Origin: Magnetococcales bacterium
GTDB taxonomy: Bacteria; Pseudomonadota; Magnetococcia; Magnetococcales; Magnetaquicoccaceae
Assembly (NCBI GenBank): GCA_015231755.1
Contig: JADGAZ010000022.1
Location: 1-43,664, forward strand
Length of the DNA: 43,664 nt
Reading direction: 5' to 3'
Below the pieces are notes generated by a model. The model was not told where the DNA came from and ran no database searches. It saw only the letters and a program-made list of their open reading frames with translations. Positions 10,357 through 18,442 of the stretch are shown here, piece by piece (position 1 is the stretch's first letter; every line of letters begins with the position of its first letter). A program made the position numbers and the translations under genes.

Positions 10357-11694
10357 TTACAATCCCATGGACTGGCGCAAGGCCGCCAGAGGCCGTCGGA
10401 ACAGATGATAAAACAGGTTGACCCGTTCGCCAATCATTTTGGCGGTTCCTTTCAGTCCCATGCGGGGGGGAGGAGAGCCGGGCAGAAAACGGGCCATGAT
10501 CCGATAGGCCAACACCCCTTCGGGGGTGAGTTCGGCATCATGGGCCGCCCGGATCAACTCCCCTTCCAAAGGATGGAGCGGGTCCACATGCAAAAACATC
10601 AAGATCCGTGCGCCGGGGTTCAAGACCACCGCGTCGGCCACCGGCAGGCGGATGTCCAACTCCACCCGTTGCGGATCCGCCACGATCATCACCTTTTCCC
10701 CCACCACCACCGGTCTGCCCCGCCAGGCGTTGGGGTCGGAAAACAAGGCGACCCCATCCAGCGGCGAGCGGGTCTCGGCCCGCTGCAACAAGGATTCGGC
10801 ATAGTCGGCCTCGGCCCGTTTTTCGGTCAGTCTGGCCTCCAGCAGGGGCAGGGATGCCTTGGCCTCCGGATCGGCGAAGGAGAGTTGACGCCCCTTGAAC
10901 CGTTCCGCCTGGGCGGTCTCCAGGGCCAGTCGCGCCATCTCCCGACGGTTGGTCAGGGTGGTGGCCTCCATGCGAAACAACAGATCTCCGCTGCGCACCA
11001 GAGCATTGGGCTCCACCGCCACCGCCTCGATCGCGCCATCCAGGGGGGCGGCGATCACCACAGGCTCCGCCGGAACCACCGTGGCCGGCGCCAGGGCGGA
11101 TTGTTCCACCGGTATCCATCCCAGTCCGATCCCTCCCGCCATCGCCAGGGCGGCTATCCACCAGCCGCGGGTGACGATGGGGCGACGGGTCCGGGGTTCC
11201 AACGCTTGCCAGGCATGGGCGAACCCTTCCCCCAGACGGGCGGCCAGATCCTGTTCCCCGTCGCTCCAGGGGTGATCCCGCAACGCCAGCAGGGCGCCGA
11301 TCCACTGGCGGTCCGGGGTGATCAACGGCATCCACAGGCCGTGGGGCGGGGCCAGACCGGACCAGGACTCCCCCCACTCCCCCGGACAGTCCGTTGCGGT
11401 CACGGCATGGGGCTGGCCCGCCGTTTCTCCCTGGGCCAACACCGCGCACACCCCCCCGGCCCACAGGATCATCGGGGCGCGGGGATCCGGTTCCGAAATC
11501 CCGGAAGCCCCCTCGATCCGGCCTTTCGTTCCCCGCTGCCAGAAAAAAACCGTGCTGGCCGGCAGCAAGGACTGCAACCGGTTCACCATCAGAAAACGCA
11601 ACGCCACCCGGTTTTCGGCCCGCCGCGTCGACAGTTCCAGATCCAGCAGCGCGGCGCATACCGCCAGTCTGCGGGTTTCCAACTCGGCGTTCAT
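10357..11694 (-). CDS. GAF-like plus HlyD-type membrane-fusion protein
   Basis: 445 residues. Residues 1 to about 165 resemble a cytoplasmic GAF-like module (FLMVNRLQSLLPASTVFFW and WMPLITPDRQWIGALLALRD). A single membrane helix follows (WWIAALAMAGGIGLGWIPV, about 178-198). The periplasmic part has a lipoyl/barrel-sandwich half motif (VIAAPLDGAIEAVAVEPNAL with GDLLFRME), a helical hairpin, the second half (RSPLDGVALF) and a beta-barrel region (GEKVMIVADPQRVELDIRLP). This is the architecture of adaptor proteins of secretion or efflux systems. The start overlaps the upstream adaptor stop (ATGA). No transporter or outer-membrane channel gene is adjacent. Confidence 0.75.
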   Translation of the reverse strand: MNAELETRRLAVCAALLDLELSTRRAENRVALRFLMVNRLQSLLPASTVFFWQRGTKGRIEGASGISEPDPRAPMILWAGGVCAVLAQGETAGQPHAVTATDCPGEWGESWSGLAPPHGLWMPLITPDRQWIGALLALRDHPWSDGEQDLAARLGEGFAHAWQALEPRTRRPIVTRGWWIAALAMAGGIGLGWIPVEQSALAPATVVPAEPVVIAAPLDGAIEAVAVEPNALVRSGDLLFRMEATTLTNRREMARLALETAQAERFKGRQLSFADPEAKASLPLLEARLTEKRAEADYAESLLQRAETRSPLDGVALFSDPNAWRGRPVVVGEKVMIVADPQRVELDIRLPVADAVVLNPGARILMFLHVDPLHPLEGELIRAAHDAELTPEGVLAYRIMARFLPGSPPPRMGLKGTAKMIGERVNLFYHLFRRPLAALRQSMGL

Positions 11695-12467
11695 GAGCCG
11701 GAAGCCGGTCCGTTGAAATGGGCCATGCCGCTCATCCCCGCCAGCAATCCCTCCCGTTTGCCCTCGATGGCCCCCACGATCCCCAGGGACTGGCTGGCCG
11801 GATCGATGCGTGCCCCGATCCGCACCACCCGGGCCGTATAGTCCAGCCCGGTTTCATCCAATCGCAGGGTGAAGGCCATCCCGGTCTTCAGCCAGGCCAG
11901 CCAGCGGGATGGGACGATCAGTCGCGCTTCCAGAGAGGCCTCGTCCAGCATTTCCACCAGGGGAACCCCCTGGCTCACGCTTTGATGCAATCCCACCTTC
12001 ACCCCCGTGATCCGACCGTCAAAGGGGGCCGCCACCGGGCACATCGCCACCGTGGCGCGGGCTTCGGAAAGTTCGGCTTCGTATTTGGTCACGTCGGCTC
12101 CGGCCACGTCGGACTCCAGGGAACTGCCGGATTTCAGCTTTTCCAGACGGCGTTGCACCTCCAGCTTGAAACGGGCCGCTTTGAGTTCCGCCTCGACTCT
12201 GGCCCGGCGGGCTTCGTGTATGGCGCAATCCATGGAGGCCAGCAGTTGTCCCTGCCGCACGCTATCCCCCTCTTTGACCGCCAGTTTTTCCACCCGTCCG
12301 GGAATCCGGCTGGACAAGACCGTCTCCCGACCCGCTGCCAGCAGCACCCGCGCCGACCATCCCTCGCCGTTGCCGTCGGCCTGGACCGGGGCGGCGCACC
12401 CCAGAAATCCCCATACAAACCAGACGATCCCCCATCCTTTCCCCTGGAGTGCCCTGTCACCGCTCAT
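11691..12467 (-). CDS. HlyD/RND-type periplasmic adaptor
   Basis: 258 residues. An N-terminal hydrophobic segment (GIVWFVWGFLGCAAPVQA) is a signal peptide, possibly with a lipobox-like Cys. The mature part has the two lipoyl half motifs (SSRIPGRVEKLAVKEGDSVRQG and APFDGRITGVKVGLHQSV, each quoted only in part of the domain) separated by a coiled-coil hairpin rich in Ala, Glu and Arg, then a beta-barrel. It is short for an RND adaptor (usually 350-400). It is the first gene of the operon leading to the GAF-HlyD protein and the giant kinase. GAGGG lies 5 bp before the ATG. Confidence 0.75.
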   Translation of the reverse strand: MSGDRALQGKGWGIVWFVWGFLGCAAPVQADGNGEGWSARVLLAAGRETVLSSRIPGRVEKLAVKEGDSVRQGQLLASMDCAIHEARRARVEAELKAARFKLEVQRRLEKLKSGSSLESDVAGADVTKYEAELSEARATVAMCPVAAPFDGRITGVKVGLHQSVSQGVPLVEMLDEASLEARLIVPSRWLAWLKTGMAFTLRLDETGLDYTARVVRIGARIDPASQSLGIVGAIEGKREGLLAGMSGMAHFNGPASGS

Positions 12468-12719
12468 GGGTCCCTCTTTTTATGAAGGTAAATCTTCACG
12501 GAAAAAATACCGCTCATTGCCTGTGATCGGTCTTTAGCATAACCGATTTTTCAGCAAATGTATGGACGATAAATGGACTGAATCGACTGAGAACCGTTAC
12601 GCTTCGTGACAGGTTCTGATATGCTGAATCCAGTTTGACACCCGCATCATTCTTTCGATCGGGTGAGGCCAATCACCATCGACCCTTTGCTGCGGAAGGA
12701 CCGAGGCTCCAGATCCGTC
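12468..12719 (+). promoter_or_regulatory. Divergent intergenic region with a small inverted repeat
   Basis: These 252 bp separate the adaptor-kinase operon (minus) from the GGDEF-EAL gene (plus), so both promoters should lie here. An inverted repeat ATCGGT (12526-12531) / ACCGAT (12542-12547) followed by TTTTT on the plus strand could be an operator or a weak hairpin. A TTGACA occurs on the plus strand near 12633 but has no convincing -10 box at 17 bp. Promoter positions are not settled. Confidence 0.35.
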
Positions 12720-15248
12720 ATGTCCATGCGATTTCAGTTTATTGTGTTGTTTGCCGTACCACTGCTCGTCGGAGTGGGATGGATCGCGGCCCTCTCTTTC
12801 CACTGGACCGAACGGGCCATGGTGGAAAGCGCGTTGCTCGCCATGGATCAATCCAATCTGGCCGTGGTCCGGGAGATCGACAACGGTTTGGAACGCAATG
12901 CCAATCTTCCGGGTGATGGTTCCCGGCCCGCTGCCCATCCGGTCGATGGCCCCCTGACGGAAGGGGCCGGGATCTGGTTGCAAGATGTCTTGCGTCGTAT
13001 GGCGGGGCATCGGGATCCTTTTCTTCATGTCCTCATTTTAGACCCCGCGGGACGGGTGATCGCCGACAGCCTGCGGGAGACCCCCTTGCAGGCCGGTTCC
13101 AGTCCTCAGGAGTCCGTCGGGGCGCAACGGGAGCCGGATTTTCCCTCTGCCGTCGCCCTCCACGCCTCGGAGCGGTGGAAATCCATCCTGGAACGGATGC
13201 GCACTGGCGCCAGCGGCAGCGACTGGTTTGAAGAGGCGGGAGAACGTCACCATGTGGTCTTTCATCCCCTGCCGGCCTTGGTGGGTTGGAGTGTCGTCCA
13301 GGTGCGTCCCCATCATGCCCTGGTGTCGGGTGGTCGCAACAGCCTCAATGAATTGCGTCTGGCTCTGGTCCTGATCACGGTGGCCACGTTGCTGCTGGCT
13401 GTGGCCTTGATCCGCAACCGGGTGGGACGGATCGTCACCCCCTTGACCGACCTGACCCGCGCCATGGACCTCATGGCTCAAGGCTCCCTGGACTTTTTTC
13501 GGCGTGTCCCCGAAAAGGGAGAGGACGAAGTCGCCCTGCTGGCCCGCACCTTCAACCGCATGCTCGCCACCCTCGACAAAAACACTGATGCCAAGGTCTA
13601 TACCGAGCAGATCCTCGGAGCCATGGTGGATGGCTTCTTGGTGCTGGATCGGGAAATCCGCATCCAGCGGGTCAACGTCGCCCTGGTGACCCTGCTGGAA
13701 GAAACAGAGGAAAAACTGATCGGACGCCATCTGGACGCGCTGCTTCCGGATCCCTCTTTTTGCGCGATCATGTATCGGGATCTGCTGTCCGACCGTCAGT
13801 TTCGTTTTCAAGAGACGGTCTTTCTCACCGCCGATGGCCGTCAGGTGGCGGTTTCCATCTCCAGCAGCCTGTTGCGCCAGGATGACGAGATCGTGGGCAC
13901 GGTCATTTTGGTGCAGGATATCCGTCAGCGCAAACGCAACGAAGAACAGCTCCATTTTCTGGCCAATTTCGACGTGTTGACCCATCTGCCCAACCGGTCG
14001 TTGCTGGTGGAGCGTCTGAGTCAATCCCTGGTGCGGGCGCCCTGGCGCAACACCAGTGTGGGGCTGATGCATTGCGCCCTGGACCGCTTCAAGACCATCA
14101 ACGAAACCTTGGGACACCGGGCCGGGGATGAACTTCTCAAGGAAGTCGCCAACCGCCTCCAGTCCAACGTGCGGGAGGGGGATACGGTGGCCCGGGTGGG
14201 CGGGGATGAATTCCTGATTCTGCTCAAGGACATGGCCCGCGCCGAGGATGTGATCCATCTGGCCAGGAAAATCTCCAACGCCATCGCCATGTCCGTCACC
14301 TTGTCCAATGGGCAGGAGGTGTTCATCACCGCCAGCATCGGGATCAGTCTGTTTCCGGAAAACGGCACCAGCACCGATGAACTGCTCAAGAATGCCGATC
14401 TGGCCACCCAGTTTGCCAAGGCCCAGGGCAAGAATCAATTCAGTTTCTTCTCGGCGGAAATGAATCGCAAAGGCGCCCAGCGGCTGTCGATGGAGCGGGA
14501 TTTGCGCCGGGCCATCGAGCGGTGTGAACTGGAGGCCCATTATCAACCCCGCTGGGATTTGAAACAGGATCGGCTGGTGGGGGCGGAGGCTTTGGTGCGC
14601 TGGCGCCGGGGGGGCGAAAAACTGGTTTCCCCCGGGGAGTTTTTACCTTTGGCGGAAGAGTTGGGACTGATCGAGGCTATCGATTTATGGATGGTGCGGG
14701 AGGTGTGTCGTCAGGCGCGGCAATGGTTGGATGCGGGACGACCCCCGTTGCGCCTGTCGGTCAATCTGTCCCACCATCTGTTTGGTCGCACCGATCTGGT
14801 GGAGGTGATCCGGCAGATCATCACCGAAAGCGCCCTGGAACCCCATGCCCTGGAACTGGAGTTGACCGAAGCCATCGTCATGCACGACGTGGGACACGCC
14901 ATGAACGCCCTCCAGGCGTTCCGGGAGATGGGGATCCATCTGGCAGTGGACGATTTTGGCACCGGCTACTCGTCGTTTTCCCATTTGCGCCGTTTGCCGG
15001 TGCATGTGCTCAAGATCGACCGCTCCTTCGTGCGGGAGATCACCACCCATCGGGAGGACGCGGCCATCACCCACGCCATCATCTCTCTGGCCCACACCCT
15101 GGGGCTGCGGGCCACCGCCGAAGGGGCCGAGGAACAGGCCCAGCGCGATCTGTTGACCCGTTTGGGGTGCGACGAGTTGCAAGGCTATCTGATCAGCCGA
15201 CCCCTCCCCGCCAAGGAGATGGAAGAGCGGTTCCTTCCGAAAGGATGA
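12720..15248 (+). CDS. Membrane GGDEF-EAL c-di-GMP enzyme with HAMP and PAS
   Basis: About 842 residues. Membrane helix 1 (about 5-25), a periplasmic sensor region of roughly 185 residues, membrane helix 2 (about 212-232), HAMP, PAS (about 300-410), GGDEF (about 425-590) and EAL (about 600-835). The cyclase domain has an intact RVGGDEF and an RxxD inhibitory site (REGD) five residues before it. The EAL domain keeps GAEALVRW, the Asn of SVNLS, ELTEA, DDFGTGYSS, LKIDRSFV, AEGAEE and LQGYLISRP. Both activities are therefore plausible. A GTG at 12663 would add 19 residues; ATG 12720 fits the membrane-helix start better. It is convergent with the CZB gene (26 bp gap). Confidence 0.9.
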   Translation: MSMRFQFIVLFAVPLLVGVGWIAALSFHWTERAMVESALLAMDQSNLAVVREIDNGLERNANLPGDGSRPAAHPVDGPLTEGAGIWLQDVLRRMAGHRDPFLHVLILDPAGRVIADSLRETPLQAGSSPQESVGAQREPDFPSAVALHASERWKSILERMRTGASGSDWFEEAGERHHVVFHPLPALVGWSVVQVRPHHALVSGGRNSLNELRLALVLITVATLLLAVALIRNRVGRIVTPLTDLTRAMDLMAQGSLDFFRRVPEKGEDEVALLARTFNRMLATLDKNTDAKVYTEQILGAMVDGFLVLDREIRIQRVNVALVTLLEETEEKLIGRHLDALLPDPSFCAIMYRDLLSDRQFRFQETVFLTADGRQVAVSISSSLLRQDDEIVGTVILVQDIRQRKRNEEQLHFLANFDVLTHLPNRSLLVERLSQSLVRAPWRNTSVGLMHCALDRFKTINETLGHRAGDELLKEVANRLQSNVREGDTVARVGGDEFLILLKDMARAEDVIHLARKISNAIAMSVTLSNGQEVFITASIGISLFPENGTSTDELLKNADLATQFAKAQGKNQFSFFSAEMNRKGAQRLSMERDLRRAIERCELEAHYQPRWDLKQDRLVGAEALVRWRRGGEKLVSPGEFLPLAEELGLIEAIDLWMVREVCRQARQWLDAGRPPLRLSVNLSHHLFGRTDLVEVIRQIITESALEPHALELELTEAIVMHDVGHAMNALQAFREMGIHLAVDDFGTGYSSFSHLRRLPVHVLKIDRSFVREITTHREDAAITHAIISLAHTLGLRATAEGAEEQAQRDLLTRLGCDELQGYLISRPLPAKEMEERFLPKG

Positions 15249-15274
15249 AACCGGCTCTGTCCGTTTTTGGGGCG

Positions 15275-16102
15275 TCACCGCCCCAGCAGATTGATGGGGG
15301 AGGCCACCTCTCCGGATTGCAGAAAAGCCAATTCGATCCGCGTCAGCAGATACAAAACCTCCCGCCCCAGATTGACCACTTCATTGAAGACATCTTCGGA
15401 TCTGCGGAAATTTTTCCGGCGCAACAAACGGATGGTCTCTTCGGCCCTGGTGTGGAACAATTGGTGCTTTTCATCCAACTCTTGAACAATGCCAATGATT
15501 CTTTTGCTTTTGAGTCCCACTTCCTGGATCCATACCCCCACACTGCAAACATCGGAAGGTTCCAAAGTCGAATCCTTGCCCCAGTGCTGGAAGGCCCGCA
15601 GCAGTTGACGGGACCAACGCAGGTGCATCAATCGGGCATGACTGACCTCCAGAACCCCCCGTTTTTCGATCTCCCCTGAATCGGGGATGTGGATGTTGAA
15701 CAAACGATGGATGAAACTCTTGACCGGATGGGCGGAAAAATCGCTCAAGGGTTTGTGTTCCAGGTAATCCAGTTCCGCTTCGGTGATGAAATAGACGATA
15801 TCGCGGCTCAGGCTGCGTACCCGGTTCATCTCCCGTTCGATGTTCTCCTCCGAATCCATGGCAATCAACGAGACCAGACGATCGGCGGCTTGATGAAACT
15901 GCTCGTGCACCCCCACCAGACGCCGCACCGGATCCAGATGGTACAACTCCCGGATTCCGTCTCCATGCAGCCATACGCCCAGTTCACAATCCACATGGGA
16001 GGTCAGGTGGATCGTTTTTCGATGCTTTTGGACCATTTCTTCCAGTTCGGATTCCCAAAGCACATGGGCCATGCGGGCGATGCCGAGATCTACCTGATTC
16101 AT
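15275..16102 (-). CDS. Tandem CZB (chemoreceptor zinc-binding) domain protein
   Basis: 275 residues from the ATG at 16102. Two CZB-type four-helix domains are visible. Domain 1 has His13 (HVLW), Cys39 (CELGVWL), His66 and His70 (HEQFH). Domain 2 has His160 (HLRW), Cys186 (CSVGVWI), His213 and His217 (HQLFH). These are the 3His/1Cys zinc ligands of the family, complete in both. CZB domains sense zinc or oxidants such as HOCl and are usually fused to chemoreceptors or diguanylate cyclases; here they stand alone without an output domain. An upstream in-frame ATG at 16207 is less likely because conserved sequence begins at the later start. It is the last minus-strand gene of the cassette after mamT. 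Confidence 0.8.
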   Translation of the reverse strand: MNQVDLGIARMAHVLWESELEEMVQKHRKTIHLTSHVDCELGVWLHGDGIRELYHLDPVRRLVGVHEQFHQAADRLVSLIAMDSEENIEREMNRVRSLSRDIVYFITEAELDYLEHKPLSDFSAHPVKSFIHRLFNIHIPDSGEIEKRGVLEVSHARLMHLRWSRQLLRAFQHWGKDSTLEPSDVCSVGVWIQEVGLKSKRIIGIVQELDEKHQLFHTRAEETIRLLRRKNFRRSEDVFNEVVNLGREVLYLLTRIELAFLQSGEVASPINLLGR

Positions 16103-16148
16103 TGCGTGTATCCCGTTGAATGGATGGAGTGTTGAGCATGGATGGAGA

Positions 16149-16340
16149 TCATTGGGAACCCTGGGGATCTTTTTTCCGATGGTGGTTTCCAACGGTTTGT
16201 GGAGCATTGGCCATCGTGTTGAACCACGTGTTCTTGCCGGAGTGGGCCAGACCCATGATCACCAGAACAGGGGCGCAGTCGGCCTGCTTCCAGGAAACCG
16301 GAAACGGCAGAAGCGTGGTGGTGAGGGTGCTGACAGACAT
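16149..16340 (-). pseudogene. Truncated P-loop NTPase/GTPase-like gene
   Basis: A 63-residue open frame starts at ATG 16340 with AAAGGAG 6 bp upstream, a strong ribosome-binding site. Its middle reads VLVIMGLAHSGKNTWFNTM, a hydrophobic strand followed by a Walker A-like loop (GLAHSGKN) and helix, as in small Ras/Arf/MglA-type GTPases. The frame stops 20 residues later, before any G2-G5 motif. A normal domain needs about 170 residues, so this looks like a 5' remnant of a gene whose rest was deleted or replaced up to the CZB gene. A genuine 63-residue protein cannot be excluded. Confidence 0.55.
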
Positions 16341-16373
16341 CGGTACTCCTTTGGATGCGACCGGTTGCCACGG

Positions 16374-18398
16374 TTATCGGATTCCGACGGTTTTGGCGAT
16401 GTAGCCAACCGAAACCGCTGAAATATCCCGCAGATGATGGATTCCGTCGGGAGTCTTTTTGACCACTTTGCTGATGCTGACCCCCTTTTTGGTGCTCTTC
16501 GAGAAGGGATCCCAGAAGGCCGCCGGCACCACCACGGTTCCATCCTGACCGAATTCAAACAGATACGCGATTCCCCGATCAACCTGAAACACAATCCTGA
16601 TTGCGGAGATGGAATCGGGAGTGATGGTAAACTGATCCTCGGGCCGGAAGGCGGTATGTCCCATCATTTGGGCAATCGAGAACAGCACATCTCCATCTTT
16701 GTTGCGTTCGTAGGTCAAACCACCTCGCACGGTCCCCTTGGCGGGGGTGATTTTCAGGTAGGGCTCCTGAAGCAGGCGGTTGATGGGTAAATGATATTTG
16801 GCAAACCGCACCTGAAACGGAGCCGTGCTGTTTGGATCCTTGTCGGTCTGTTCCGCCGTCGCGGGTTTGGTTTCCTTGTTGGCTGGAACCTTGGAGTCCG
16901 CATCCGCCACCACGGTTCCCTTGGCCGTTGGGGTCTCTTTGCCAGAGGGGGCTGTGGCGGGAGACGGGGTTTCCGGCTTGGACATGGCTTGGTTAGCCGC
17001 CGGGGTCTCCTTGCCAGGGGTGGCCGTGGCGGGAGACGGGGTTTCCGGCTTGTTGGTAGGCGTGGCGGCGGCTTGGGTCTCCGCTGGCAACGCCGGCGCC
17101 GGTTTGGACTCAGGCGTCGCTGCGGTGGTGGATTGGGGGGCCGGTACGGTTGTCGGGGCGGTGGTGACGGGTTTGCTGTCTTCTGTCGGCGGACGCACCG
17201 CAGCCGGGGGGGCTGGCTGGAGGGTGACCGGGGCGGCGGGTGCGGGGGATGCGCTTTTGGACTCCGTTACCAGCACCGGCGGTTTGGGCGCGGGATCCGA
17301 TACCTTGGCAACCGTGGTCACCTGGGTTTGGGCAACAGGGGCAGGGGGCGTGGGATCCACGGGCCGCCCCAGGACCACCCAGACCGATGCCGCCACCAAT
17401 AGGCCCCCGGCGGCGATGCCACCCAAGGTCCGAAGATGCTGCCGCTTGCGTTGGAGTTGGCGTTCGTTTTCGAGGAGCACGGCTTGTCGTTGTTTTTCTT
17501 GCTCCTGATCTTCCAGCGCCAAGCGTTGCCGTTTGATCTCATCCAGATGCGCTTGACGGATGCGGTCTTCGATGTCTCCCAGTTGTTCTTCCTCTTCGTA
17601 CACCTCCGGTTCCGGCAGATCGTCGGATTCGGGGTCTTCCTCAGGAGCCGGCGAGAGGTCCACCAGCTCGATTTTTTTCATCTCTTCCGGGATCGGCAGC
17701 AAAACAATCCGTTCGGAAGGCAGTTGGGACAATCCCAACAGCAGATCCTGCTGCAACACCGTGGAAACCAGCAACCGAACCACACCCACCCGGATGCCAT
17801 CACGCCAGTCGATACGATGGCCCAGATCCGGCAGCGACGCCACCAGGGTGCCGACCACCTGGACCGCCTCTTTGACCTCGTTGAATTTTTTCCGATTGAC
17901 CTCCGGAGTGCCGGAGAGGGGAATGTGGATTGAAAAGAAATGCAGTCCTTGAAGCACAGCCTGTGATACGGCCTGGGGATAATGCCGGAGATCAAAATGG
18001 GGGGGATCGCTGTAAACCGCCAGAATGGCTTGAATGGCAACCGTTTCCGAATCGATGGAAATCGCTTCGCACGCCGTCACGTCATTCAGCAATTGTTGCA
18101 GTTTTTTCAATCCGGACAGCAGCACCTGAACGCTTTCCGGCTGGACAAAAATCATGGCTTCCCGCATCCGGGTAATCAGGGATTCCATGGATTGACTCAA
18201 CGAGACGATGTGCGTCAGATCATGAAAAATGGCCGAACCACCAATGCCACGGATGGTTCTCAATAAGGAATCCAGGACGTTGGCACCGGTGGTTGGATCC
18301 CCATCCATCAGGGAGGGCACCTGTGGCAGGATCGCGTCCAGGCGTTTTTGGGCTTCTTGAACGAGCAGCTTGACTTGAGAAAGATCGGTATCCAACAT
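16374..18398 (-). CDS. Membrane protein with degenerate CheA-like Hpt domain, coiled coil and Pro/Thr-rich linker
   Basis: 674 residues. Residues 1-115 resemble a CheA-type Hpt helical bundle (LLRTIRGIGGSA, then LSQSMESLITRMRE), but the phospho-acceptor His is replaced by Arg50. Residues about 125-235 form an alpha/beta-looking domain of unknown type. A charged region (ESDDLPEPEVYEEEEQ) and coiled coil (about 265-320) lead to one membrane helix (about 323-345). A Pro/Ala/Thr/Lys-rich linker (about 350-520) with repeats follows, then a C-terminal domain (about 525-674) that I do not recognise. The topology suggests a cytoplasmic N-terminus and a periplasmic or magnetosome-lumen C-terminus. GGAGG lies about 8 bp before the ATG. 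Confidence 0.75.
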   Translation of the reverse strand: MLDTDLSQVKLLVQEAQKRLDAILPQVPSLMDGDPTTGANVLDSLLRTIRGIGGSAIFHDLTHIVSLSQSMESLITRMREAMIFVQPESVQVLLSGLKKLQQLLNDVTACEAISIDSETVAIQAILAVYSDPPHFDLRHYPQAVSQAVLQGLHFFSIHIPLSGTPEVNRKKFNEVKEAVQVVGTLVASLPDLGHRIDWRDGIRVGVVRLLVSTVLQQDLLLGLSQLPSERIVLLPIPEEMKKIELVDLSPAPEEDPESDDLPEPEVYEEEEQLGDIEDRIRQAHLDEIKRQRLALEDQEQEKQRQAVLLENERQLQRKRQHLRTLGGIAAGGLLVAASVWVVLGRPVDPTPPAPVAQTQVTTVAKVSDPAPKPPVLVTESKSASPAPAAPVTLQPAPPAAVRPPTEDSKPVTTAPTTVPAPQSTTAATPESKPAPALPAETQAAATPTNKPETPSPATATPGKETPAANQAMSKPETPSPATAPSGKETPTAKGTVVADADSKVPANKETKPATAEQTDKDPNSTAPFQVRFAKYHLPINRLLQEPYLKITPAKGTVRGGLTYERNKDGDVLFSIAQMMGHTAFRPEDQFTITPDSISAIRIVFQVDRGIAYLFEFGQDGTVVVPAAFWDPFSKSTKKGVSISKVVKKTPDGIHHLRDISAVSVGYIAKTVGIR
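16930..17052 (-). repeat. 72-bp direct repeat in the Pro/Thr-rich linker
   Basis: A near-identical 51-bp segment occurs at 16930-16980 and again at 17002-17052, a 72-bp (24-codon) period. It encodes KPETPSPATA followed by a GKETP motif. The period keeps the reading frame, so the linker can vary in length. Confidence 0.8.
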
Positions 18399-18442
18399 GG
18401 CAAGACCTCCAGGCCGGGGAAAGGCTATAATTATTTGTGTTG

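Noticed and set aside
12526-12547. Inverted repeat followed by TTTTT as a rho-independent terminator
   Set aside because: The stem is only 6 bp and no plus-strand gene ends upstream of it; kept only as a possible operator.
15270-15285. GGGGCG-TCAC-CGCCCC hairpin at the convergent gene end
   Set aside because: T-run lies before rather than after the stem on the plus strand, and the minus strand has an A-run, so it is not a standard terminator; it also overlaps the CZB stop codon.
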